Position numbers and translations under genes: made by a program
Part shown: one piece after another, positions 10,430 to 19,443 of the stretch
Layout: each line of letters starts with the position of its first letter
Numbering within the stretch: the first letter of the stretch is position 1
Assembly: GCA_034675265.1 (NCBI GenBank)
Contig: JAUCDK010000003.1
Coordinates: 1-53,076, forward strand
DNA: 53,076 bases
DNA from: UBA7396 sp034675265
GTDB lineage: Bacteria; Patescibacteriota; Gracilibacteria; BD1-5; UBA6164
Direction of reading: 5' to 3'
The notes under the pieces: model-generated
The model's input: the letters and a program-made list of their open reading frames with translations, nothing else
The model's database searches: none
Told to the model about the DNA's origin: nothing

Positions 10430-11206
10430 ATGCTTTTAATATCAACATCATCATTGAAATGATATGGAATCCATAAGATTTTTACTATTGTGAAAAAATC
10501 AAAATATGATGGAATCGATTTGGTTATTGATGACAAAAATTACGATACTCTCGATGAAAAATATTTAAAGTGATTAAGTGATGCGTTTGAAGTTCCAATT
10601 CTATCAATCACAGCACCAGATAGAGGACTTTCAAAATCTAAAATTGATACTATTGTAAAAATAGCAGAAACTTTAAAAACACAAGTGATAAACTTTTACC
10701 CTCCACATATTTCTGACAAGGCAATGCCTTCATTTCCGAAATATTTGAATAAATTAAAAAGAGATTTAAGAATTAGTATTACACTTCAAAATGTAGAACA
10801 AAAATTTATGCTTTTTGTTATTCCAGAATATAAAAACTCAAATTTAACAGAGTTGAAAAAAATTACTTGAGACACTGCTTTAAATATAGCAAATCTTGAT
10901 AAAGCGTCTGGAATTGATTTACTCAAAGCTCAAAATCTTTTGGGAAGTTCTTTAAGAAATATTTATTTGAGTGATAAACAATGAATTAAAGATGGACTTT
11001 TACCAGGAACTGCAGGATGATGAGTTTCAAGTCTTCCAATTGAAAGTTTTATGATGAAATTAAAAAGTGCTTGATATAATGGATTCTTTTCTTTAAGAGT
11101 TAAACCTTCAGAGTTATGAATTGGTGATGAAGAAAAAGTATTATATAACTTAGAATGAGTTCAAAAATATTTTAAAAAACATTTTACTGATTATAAACCA
11201 GATTAA
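10430..11206 (+). CDS. Xylose isomerase-like TIM-barrel protein
   Basis: The 258-residue protein looks like a sugar phosphate isomerase/epimerase barrel: repeated beta-alpha units, a conserved-looking end-of-strand layout (YDGIDLVIDD, VINFYPPHI, ITLQNVE, NIANLDKAS, NIYLSD, GYNGFFSLRVKP) and the GLLPGTAGGG turn close to GHvppGxG of that superfamily. Metal-binding residues of true isomerases are only partly present: ITLQNV replaces the usual LaxEN. The activity is therefore uncertain. It stands alone with its own promoter and terminator. Confidence 0.65.
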
Positions 11207-11239
11207 AAAAATGAGTTGTAGATTACAACTCATTTTTTT
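11207..11239. terminator. Terminator shared by convergent genes
   Basis: ATGAGTTGTA/TACAACTCAT around a GAT loop is flanked by A-run and T-run. The stop of the opposing FtsA-like gene (11223-11225) lies inside it. Confidence 0.88.
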
Positions 11240-12437
11240 CTAAGAAATTTTTTATAATGGAAAGAATAGGATTATTTTTATATTGAATAATTTCTTTTGA
11301 TGCAATAATCATTGAAAGTAATCAAATATTTGTTTTATCAAAAACTTTTTTATCCCCATTTATTTTTATATCTTTTTCAAAATCTATATTGATAAATGAA
11401 AAAGGTTTTAAACTGTGAAGCGTATATTTACGTAAATCAATTTTTGAAATATGATCTCTTACAAAATTATTATCTCATCATCCAGAAAGAAGTATTTTAT
11501 ATGGAACTAAATTTGCTGGAAGAATTTCTTTTATACTGATGATAAAACCTTCTTCCCAAACTGATAAAAATTCTTTTTTTTCTTCTAAATATTTCGTATT
11601 ATCTTGAATATTTTTAATAACTTCAATTGTTGTTTCTCAAGTTTTTTCTTTGATTGTTTTTATGAGGTCATTCATTCATAAATTAATTTTATCAAATCAA
11701 ATAATTACACCTGATTTTTGAATAATAAGTGAACTTTTAGTATTTCAAATATCAACAAACAGTACATCATCAAATGCATAATCTCAAGAAGAAAGAACTT
11801 TTGGAAGAGAAAATTCAAGTGGAATAATAGAAAGAATATTTTTTTCTAAGAAATTTCCGATCGTATTGATAATATTGTAACGAGATGCTGGAATAAAAAT
11901 ATTTAAAAGAGAAAGGTTAATATTTTTTCCTGTAAATCCAAGAGGATTGGTAACTTTAAAACCATCAATATTTATATCAGTAATACTACTTGTTATCAGT
12001 TTCATATCTACTTCTGAATATCCAGTTTTATTGTAAATTTGAGCTTTTGCTTCTTTGAGTGCTTCTTTTTCGGCTTTTGCAACTATATAATCAAGCTCTT
12101 CAATGCTAATATTTTCATCAGCTGCAGTTCTTGTATAGCTTAGATTTTTCCCAGATGAAATAATAGTTGAAGTAGGAATATTAATAATAATATCATTTGG
12201 ATTGATATTTTTTTCTTTTAAAAGTTTATCAAGAGCAAGGGCAATAGTATTACTTACTCACTCAATATTGGCAATTTCACTTCCGATTATGTCACTTGCT
12301 TCTTGTTTTTTTTCTCAATATTCTAAAATATTTATTTCATTATTTTTATACTCACAAAGCGCTAATTTGACTTTGTAAGTTCCAACATCAACAAGAATGA
12401 CTTTTTTTGAAGGGATAATTTTACTGATAAATGACAT
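11223..12437 (-). CDS. ftsA: FtsA/PilM-like actin-fold ATPase
   Basis: The 404-residue protein has the actin-fold signatures in order: phosphate-1 VILVDVGTYKVKLALCEY (about residues 12-29), an SHS2-type insert region (NPLGFTGKNINLSLLN), phosphate-2 VLFVDIGNTKSSLIIQ, and the adenosine motif ILLSGGGDNNFV. FtsA tethers FtsZ to the membrane. No clear C-terminal amphipathic helix is visible. The related pilus protein PilM is the main alternative, because the pilus operon at 30132 lacks pilM. The FtsA reading is favoured by the insert and by length above 400. Its operon neighbour is upstream TPR gene 12490-13011, but a terminator lies between them. Confidence 0.7.
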
Positions 12438-12449
12438 AATGACGTTATT

Positions 12450-12484
12450 TTAAAAAATGAAAGCATAAAATATATTTATGCTTT
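12450..12484 (-). terminator. Terminator of the TPR gene
   Basis: AAAGCATAAA/TTTATGCTTT (12460-12469, 12475-12484) is followed on the minus strand by a T-rich tract, 6 nt after the TPR stop. Confidence 0.7.
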
Positions 12485-12489
12485 TTGTA

Positions 12490-13011
12490 TTATATAAAAA
12501 TTTTTTCTTTTCCAATTTTTTCTAGAAGAATATTTCATTCTTTAACTTTTCACATTCAAATAAGTGCCATAGCTAAATCTTCAGTAATAAGTTTATCATT
12601 TGGTGAAATATTGAGTGCTCTTTTTAGGATAAAAATTCCTTTTTCAGTTTCTCAAGTCATTGAATATGCCCAACCAAGGTTTCTTAATACTTCAGCATTA
12701 TTTGGCATAAGGTGATTTGATTTTTCTAAAAATTCAATTGCCTCAATAATTTTATTATTTGAAAGAAGAATAAATCATTTTAAATAGTTTCCTGTTGCTG
12801 ATTCTGGATTAATATTCATAGCAAAATCAATAGCTTTTTTTGCTTTGGTTATTTTTCATTCATAGAGATAAATATCAGCTATTTCTTCGTAAATTCTATA
12901 ATCGTCATTAAATTTTGAAAGTGCTTCTTCGAGTAATTCAAGTGCTTTTGTAAAATTTTTTTGAGATTTTAGAGTTTCTACTTGTTGTATCAAATTTTTT
13001 ACTCAGTCCAT
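12490..13011 (-). CDS. Tetratricopeptide-repeat protein
   Basis: The 173-residue protein consists of about four TPR units: KNFTKALELLEEAL, GKITKAKKAIDFAMNINPES, NKIIEAIEFLEKSNHLMPNN and GETEKGIFILKRALNISPND, each with the usual small/aromatic spacing and the P-rich turn. There is no signal peptide, so it is probably a cytosolic scaffold. The start at ATG 13011 precedes the first repeat. Partners cannot be inferred. Confidence 0.85.
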
Positions 13012-13115
13012 ATATTTTCAAAAAATTATGAATTAATATTCAATTCATTTGAATTTTAAAGAGAAACATAAAAAAATCAATAAATTTTTTTATTTCATGT
13101 TAATAACTTTTTTTG

Positions 13116-14603
13116 CTATTTTCTGGCATTTTTTACGACTGCGGCAAAGTATAAAATGATAGCAATAATCATAGAATATAGTGCCTCTTCTTTTCCAAAA
13201 GTGTAAATATAAATTCATCCTGAAAGAAAGTATACGTATGCTAATTTTTGAATTCTTTTCCAGTTTTTTCCAAGTAATTTTTGAGAAAAATTATTTGAAG
13301 TTACAAAAAGGATAAGAGCTGTTACTTCTGAAAGTCTTGGGAAAATGTTTTTTCCTAGCCACATTTTTGCTGTGAAATAGCTATCAAAACTTTGTAACAC
13401 AGTAGTTCCATAATAAGAATAGTTTGTATAAATATTGAGTCAAAAATATGATAAAATGATAGCTGATGAGAGAATTCATAACCCATTTCTCCAAATAAGT
13501 AGTTTTCTAAATAAAAGTAATTTTGGAAATAAATCAGCAATTGGTCTGATGAGAATTACAAATACCACACTCCACCAAGCGATATCCCAACCAGCATTAT
13601 AATACCAAAGTGGTCAAGCTTGAAGTAAAAATGGACTTGCAAATCAAAGAAGTATAAAAAGCCAGTTGAGAGTTTTTATTCCAACGACATTTCATTCTAC
13701 AAATATATTTTCAAAAAATCAAAGTTGTTTTGCAGGAGGTGCAGCAACAAAACTTTCATAATAAATATTTTCAGTTGGGAATCAGTTTTTAGAAAGATTT
13801 TCTTTTACTGATTCTACCATATCTGGATTTCCACAAATATATATTTCACTATTATTGCTAATATCGGCTAAAAAATCAGTAACTCTTCCGGTTGTTCCAG
13901 TATAGTTTTCAGTTGGTTTTGAAACGGTTGTGATAATTTTTGTATTTGGAAATTTTTTAAGAACATCTTGATAATAAATATCATTTTCAAATCTTACTCA
14001 AAAAATAACTGTTTTTGGAGTTTCTACAGGAGTTTTTTCAAGCATCGCAATAATTGGAGCAAGTCAAGTTCCAGTGGCAATAAAAACTTTTGGATTTGGA
14101 GTTTCTTTTAATACAAAATGTCATTCTGGTCAAAGAAATTCTATTTTTGCTTTTTGCTTTAATTTTGTTAAAAATGTTCCTCATCTTCCGTTTGGAAGTA
14201 TTTTTATAGTGAGAGTGAAACTATTTTCATCTCAAGTTGCAATTGAATAACTACGATTGAAAACTCAAATTTTATCTTTCATTTTTAGACTTATATATTG
14301 CCCAGCTTGAAAAGCAAAATCTTTTGTTTCTACTTTGAGTTCAATTGTATCTGGAGTTAGGTATACTTTTGAAATCACTTTTCCTACGATTGGTTTTATT
14401 TCTAAATTTGCTCATGCTTCTGGTTCTACTTTTATAACTTGAACTGGACACATATCACGTGCTTTGAGAATTTTTTCTATATTTTCTTTATAATTATGGT
14501 TTATTACCATTGATTTTCCATTGACTTTAAAAATACTTGGACAAATAGATTCACAATTTTTACAAGCAATACATCAAGGAACGATAGAAACTGATTTAAT
14601 CAT
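13116..14603 (-). CDS. Ferredoxin-FNR-ferric reductase-like membrane fusion
   Basis: The 495-residue protein joins three parts. Residues 1-60 form a 4Fe-4S ferredoxin with CIACKNC...CP (Cys11, 14, 17, 21) and a later CPVQVI (Cys52). Residues about 70-290 form an FAD/NAD(P)H oxidoreductase with the FAD-binding NRSYSIA, the pyridine-nucleotide loop ATGTGLAPIIAML and the YICGNPDMV strand. Residues about 310-495 are multi-spanning and resemble the YedZ/MsrQ ferric-reductase transmembrane domain, including the LLGKNWKRIQKLAYVY helix. The histidines that bind haem in that family are replaced (Gln and Ser at the last two sites), and I see no His in the membrane part. Electron flow between ferredoxin, flavin and NAD(P)H is likely; haem transfer is not. 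A palindrome lies upstream. Confidence 0.82.
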
Positions 14604-14636
14604 AATCTTTTTTAGCAAATAAAATTGGTTTATATT

Positions 14637-14651
14637 CTATACATTGTATAG
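14637..14651. promoter_or_regulatory. Candidate operator: 15-bp perfect palindrome
   Basis: CTATACATTGTATAG is a perfect palindrome about a central T. It lies 33 nt upstream of the minus-strand redox-fusion start, in the divergent 14604-14811 spacer, and resembles a dimeric repressor site. The rest of the spacer is plain AT-rich DNA. Confidence 0.45.
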
Positions 14652-14811
14652 TAAGAGTAAGGTAAGAAAATTAAAAATAATTTTTTTCTTTTCTTTAAAA
14701 AATGGTATATATTTTATAGTATTTTGTAAAAAAGCAAATATATTTTCTATTTTCTTGCAAAAATAAAAAAATATTATATATTGAAAAAACTTAATTTATT
14801 ACAAAATAACT

Positions 14812-15039
14812 ATGGAAAAAATTATTGTTGAAATTCCTGCAGAATATAGAGAAACTATGGATTTCTTAAAACAAGTTTTAGCTGGAAAAAGCTGAGAGCC
14901 AGTACAAGATGATACAGAACTTTTTGAAGTTTTAATTTCTGGGTTTATGGCTATGGTAGAACAAGAAGTATGAGGACATGATCATCACGATCACGGCCAT
15001 CATCATGAACATGGAGAACATTGCAATCATGATCATTAA
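14812..15039 (+). CDS. Small protein with His-rich metal-binding tail
   Basis: The 75-residue protein has an ordinary helical N-terminal half (EKIIVEIPAEYRETMDFLKQ) and a C-terminal tail from about residue 55 holding eleven His, plus Asp, Gly and one Cys (HDHHDHGHHHEHGEHCNHDH). Such tails bind Ni, Zn, Co or Cu. It could be a metal store or chaperone, or an antitoxin-like small protein with a metal tail; the N-terminal half is not assigned. It is divergent from the redox fusion and shares its regulatory spacer. It is monocistronic. Confidence 0.8.
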
Positions 15040-15043
15040 AATA

Positions 15044-15078
15044 AAAAAATCACTTTTTTAAAAAGTGATTTTTTTATT
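15044..15078 (+). terminator. Terminator after the His-rich gene
   Basis: AAAATCACTTTTT/AAAAAGTGATTTT is a long stem with a T-run. Confidence 0.82.
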
Positions 15079-15143
15079 TTGAAAAATTTGTCAATGAAGA
15101 GAATATGAGTATATTTTAGAAAACTAAATTATAATTTTAAAAT

Positions 15144-16319
15144 ATGTATAAAATTTGAATAGATGAAGCAGGAAGATGACCGTGGGTTTGACCAGTTGTT
15201 GCTTGTAGTCTTACTTTTGATAAAAATAATCTTCCAGATAAAAGTTTTTTAGAAGAATTAAATGATTCAAAAAAATTATCTGAGAAAAAAAGGGAAGAGT
15301 TATTTGAAAAATTGATAGAATTTTCTACTTGAGAAAATCCAAAAGTTTATTTTTGAGTGTGAGTGGTTGATAATTATTTGATAGATGAAATCAATATTAA
15401 ACAAGCAAATAAAGAAGCAATGAGAAGAAGTTTAGTTGAACTTTTGAGAAAAATCGATAAAAAAAAGATAGATTGAGTTTTGGTAGACGGAAATGATAAT
15501 TATGTATTTGAAGAATTAGAGAAAAAACCACTTTATATCATTTGATGAGATGGAAAAGTTTTAGAAATTTGAGCTGCATCTATTATTGCAAAAGTTTTTA
15601 GAGATAGACTTATGTCTACATATTCAGTTTTATATCCAAATTTATGACTAGAAAATCATAAATGATATGGAACTAAAAAACATATTGAATATTTAGAAGA
15701 TGCATCAAAAGTAACAGGAATTCATAGAAGTTCTTATAAACCAGTCAAAAAAATCTTAGAAAAAAAACCAAAAATGCTTTTACATATTTGTTGTTGACCA
15801 GATGCAACGGTACCAATTATGGATTTAAAAAAGGATTATGAAGTGATTTGTTTTTGGTATGATCCAAATATTCAACCCAAAAAAGAATATAATAAAAGGC
15901 TCAAAGCACTCAAAAAAGTATGTGATATTGAAGGAGTTGAGTGGATTGAATGAGAATACGATGTGATAAATTTTTTCAATGAAATTAAATGACTTGAGCA
16001 TACTCCAGAAAGAGGAGAAAAATGTGTAAAATGTTATGATATGAGACTCAAAAGAACCGCACTTGAAGCACAAAAACTTTGAATCAAACATTGGACCTCA
16101 ACACTTTTAACTTCGCCTCATAAAGATATTCAAAAAATGTTTGAGTTAGGAGACAAATATTCTCTTGGCAAAAAACTAGAATTTCTTAAAATTGCATTTA
16201 GAAAAAATAATGGATTTTTAAGAAGTGTAGAATATTGTAAAACTCATGATATTTATAGACAAAATTATTGTTGATGTATTTATTCTGATACTTTTGATGG
16301 AAAAAATTTTAGTTGATAA
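15144..16319 (+). CDS. RNase HII fused to QueH-type epoxyqueuosine reductase
   Basis: The 391-residue protein is one uninterrupted frame. Residues 1 to about 200 are RNase HII: GIDEAGRGPWVGPVV (Asp7, Glu8), LVDGNDNY, GAASIIAKVFRDRLM and HKGYGTKKHIEYL, removing ribonucleotides from DNA. Residues 211-391 match QueH (former DUF208), which makes queuosine from epoxyqueuosine in tRNA: HICCGPD (Cys216, Cys217, Asp220), CVKCYDMRL (Cys294, Cys297, Arg301) and QNYCGCIYS (Cys376, Cys378). All expected cluster ligands are present. UGA encodes Gly at GRGPWVG and inside CGC. The short linker (KKILEKKPK) is in frame, so this is a true fusion rather than a missed stop. It leads a run of closely spaced genes to 18631. 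Confidence 0.9.
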
Positions 16320-16328
16320 TAAAAAAAT

Positions 16329-16874
16329 ATGGCTATTTTTGATTGATTTAAAGCTAAAGAGCAAGAAACAAAATTAAAAAATATGCAACAACTTCTTGAA
16401 AATAAAGAAGCAATTTTAGATTTTCAAAAATTTCAAAAAAGAATTCGTGAGAAAATGAAGGCCAAGGAAGAACTTGATATGCTCAAAGATTTAGTAAGCG
16501 CGTGATTTATAAGTAAACAATCAGTTGAAAATATTATGTCATGAGAAATTTTATCTCATGGTGAAATTCATGAAATGTTGGAAAAAATTCAATCACTTCA
16601 AGAGCTTGATAAAAACAACAAAATATTACCAAAATGATTTATGATTTCTTCAGAAGAATATTTAGAAGCGTTGTGAAGTTTTGAGAAAAAAAAAGCATTA
16701 CTTCAAAAAATTGATATGGCGCTTGATACCATGTATCTGAATATTGGATGATCTGGGATTTCTTCTCTTTTTTGAGTATTATCATATAATTTACTTTTAT
16801 CAAAAACAACTCAGCAAATTCAATGAAATCTTATAGATATAAAAAATGATATTCTTAGTACTAACACTCTTTAA
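16329..16874 (+). CDS. Unknown coiled-coil protein
   Basis: The 181-residue protein is not recognised. Residues about 7-60 form a Lys/Glu/Gln-rich coiled coil, and a second helical region follows. A short hydrophobic, glycine-rich segment near the C-terminus (LNIGGSGISSLFGVLSYNLLL, broken here by family-neutral residues) may touch the membrane. It starts 9 nt after the RnhB-QueH stop and ends 3 nt before the permease gene. Confidence 0.7.
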
Positions 16875-16877
16875 AAT

Positions 16878-17756
16878 ATGAATTTGTTTTTGGCTGTATT
16901 ATCAACTTTATTTTCATCACTTTGAGATATTTTCTTTAAAAAATCTCTAAAATATAATATTAATTTATGGAATAATGATTTTTTAGGTCAATTATTACCA
17001 TTAGCAGTATTTATTTTTGCATACTGATATTTTCAGTTTCATTTTGATACCACTTTATATATTTCAGGACCAATTTTATTTTTTATATTTTTATCATTAT
17101 TTTTTTATACTCTTGGAAGATATTTTCATGCAAAGATTTTTAAAGTAGAAAAAATAACTCATTTACTTCCATATGAAAATTTAAGTAAAATATTTACTAT
17201 TATTTTCTCTTTTTATTTGTTAAGTGATATTTCAACAACGAGTTTTTTTATTACTCTTTTTACTATTTTTGTGATTATTCTTTTTAGTATTGATTTTAAA
17301 ACTATTACTTTTTCAAAAAATATTCTGGTTTTTTCTTTTTCACATTTATTATTAGCTATTTGAAATTTAATTGTTGGATATATTTTATTAGAAACAACAA
17401 AATGATGACTTTGAGTGACAGGATATAGTTTTATCACTACTTATTTACTGATGTGAGTTTGTGTGTTTTTTATTCCATTTTTTCTATTAAAATGGTATGG
17501 AGAATTAAAACATATTGATGCGTGATTTTATCTTTATAGATGATTTTCAGGATTTTTATCTTGGTTTTCGTGGTTTTTATGATTAGTTGTTATTTCTTAT
17601 TTATGACTTTCAGTTTCTGTTTTACTTTCTTTTTTGTGAATATTTTCTACTTTATTTTTTGCTTTTTTTATTCTGAGGGAAATTCCAAGAAAAAAAGATA
17701 TTTTTTTGACAATCATTATTTTAATTTTAATATCTATTGGATTTTATTTTAAATAA
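16878..17756 (+). CDS. DMT/EamA-like permease
   Basis: The 292-residue protein is almost wholly hydrophobic with about nine or ten predicted membrane helices. The arrangement of two similar halves (the first opening FLAVLSTLFSSLGDIFFKKS, the second FSFSHLLLAIGNLIVGYIL) resembles the drug/metabolite transporter superfamily. The substrate cannot be read from sequence. Many helix glycines are UGA, so the standard code would show only scraps. Spacing to both neighbours is under 10 nt. Confidence 0.7.
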
Positions 17757-17762
17757 GGTTTT

Positions 17763-17912
17763 ATGAATAAATATACTTGAAAAGAACAATTAAGGTTTTT
17801 AGTAGAATTATGATATATTAGTCAAGAAGAAGTAACAAAAGCTTTATTTCAAGCAACAGCAAAAGAAATTCTTAAAATGCTTGAATCTATTTTATTAAGT
17901 GATGAATGATAA
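17763..17912 (+). CDS. 49-residue unknown protein
   Basis: A short frame, ATG to TAA, encodes a helical mini-protein beginning MNKYTGKEQLRFLVELGYIS. It has three UGA-Gly codons. The stop overlaps the next start by one base (TAATG), which supports translation. It resembles a small adaptor or a helix-turn-helix fragment, but no family is assigned. Confidence 0.6.
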
Positions 17913-18631
17913 TGAAAAAAATATATAAAGATAAAATTCTTAATATTCCTGATACGGATATACATGATAATACATTTTTATTTTCTTATTTAGAAACAAA
18001 TTTTCAATCAGAAAATGTGGAAGTTTTTTTTATGTGAGATTTGCTTTTAGAAAAGGGAAATAAAGAACTTCTTGAAAATATTTGAGATAAATATGCAATG
18101 TTTTCAAATGTTTATAGTGAAAAAGATGAAATGGAAATATTTCAAAAACTTTTCGATTATGCTTTAAATAACAATAAAAAAATTCATATTGTTTGAATTA
18201 CTTTAGATGATGAGATAAAAATTTTAGAAAATTATTATGAAAGTCTTTGATTTATGAGAGAAGATATTAATTGTTTTAAAGTAGATTTTAGCAAAGTTTT
18301 AGTTTCAGTTTCTGTTGCAATTGAAAATTTGATGTGGAGATGAAGTGATTATAAAAGAATGGGGAAAGAAATATTTTTTCTTCCACCAATTCGTGAAGCT
18401 GGACAAACAAAGGCTATGTTTAAAGGAATTAATAGAGGAGTAACAGCATCAATTTATATAAAAGATTTTACTTCGGATAAAATAGATTTTTTAAAAAATT
18501 GTTTACTGAGTGAACATATTTTACCACTTACTTTATGAAAAGTTTTAAGTTTTCATTCAGAAGATATTGGTTTTACCGGTAAAATAAAAGATCTTCATAT
18601 TTCTTATGAATGAGAAGAAATAGATAAATAA
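17912..18631 (+). CDS. Unknown 239-residue protein
   Basis: The start overlaps the upstream stop by one base. The protein is soluble with alternating beta and alpha segments; repeated VEVFFMGDLLLE and KKIHIVGITLDDE strands suggest a Rossmann-like layout. A basic central part contains RMGKEIFFLPPIREAGQTKA. No catalytic motif is recognised. It ends the 15144-18631 gene run before a strong terminator. Confidence 0.7.
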
Positions 18632-18666
18632 AAGAGTTCCTGTTAGGGAACTCTTTTATTTTTTTT
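18629..18666. terminator. Terminator shared by convergent genes
   Basis: AAAAGAGTTCC/GGGAACTCTTTT around TGTTA has T-runs on both sides. The stop of the opposing pseudouridine synthase (18656-18658) lies in the stem. Confidence 0.88.
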
Positions 18667-19354
18667 CAAATAATTTTTTTATATCATCATCTTCTAAATA
18701 TTTCCATTCTCAAAGTGCTAAATCTCATAATTCTAGATTTCAAATACTTACTCTTTTGAGTTCTGTTACTGTGTTTCATATTGCTTCAAACATTTTTTTG
18801 ATTTGGTGGAATCTTCCTTCACTAATAGATAGATATATTTTATTTTCATCAATAATCTCAACTTGTGCTGGTTTTGAAATAGTATCATCAATTTTTACTC
18901 CATTTTCTAATCTATCAATATCTTTTTGAGAAAGATTTTTTTCTCAAACTACAAAATATTTTTTAAAAATTTCTTTTTTAGGAGAAATAATTTTATGAGT
19001 AATATCTCAATTATTTGTGAGTAATAATAATCAAGAAGTATCAAAATCAAGTCTTCCAACAATATCAATAATTTGACCATAAGGACAATTTTGAAGCAAA
19101 TCAAGATAACTTTCATGTCATCATTCTGATTTTTTGCTTGAAATATATCAAATAGGTTTATTAAGCATTACATAAACGAATTCTTTGTATTCTATGATAT
19201 CTTCTCCAACTCAAATAATATCTCAAAAATTGATTTCAAAATCTTTTTCATAAATAGTTTCAGAGTTGACTTGAACGTATTCATTTTTTATAAAATCAAT
19301 AATTTGTTTTCTTGATCAGTATCATAAATTTGATATAAATTTGTCTATTCTCAT
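18656..19354 (-). CDS. RsuA/RluB-family rRNA pseudouridine synthase
   Basis: The 232-residue protein has an S4-like N-terminus (MRIDKFISNLGYGSRKQI), then the catalytic domain with VMLNKPIGYISS, the active-site loop IVGRLDFDTSGLLLLTNNG (catalytic Asp), a KKYFVVGEK strand and the EGRFHQIKKMFEAIG motif. These are the RsuA/RluB/RluE family marks. The exact rRNA target (16S 516 or a 23S site) cannot be decided; length and MRID start favour RsuA. The second of two nearby ATGs (19354) is used, because the first is out of frame. Confidence 0.9.
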
Positions 19355-19392
19355 AAATTCTCATAAAGTTAATTTTATTTTTTGTAGTATAC

Positions 19393-19428
19393 AAAAAAAA
19401 TCCTAAAAAACAAAGTTTTTAGGATTTT
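19393..19428 (-). terminator. Terminator after the surface protein gene
   Basis: AAATCCTAAAAAC/GTTTTTAGGATTT is followed on the minus strand by a T-run. Confidence 0.8.
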
Positions 19429-19443
19429 AAATAATGATAGGAA

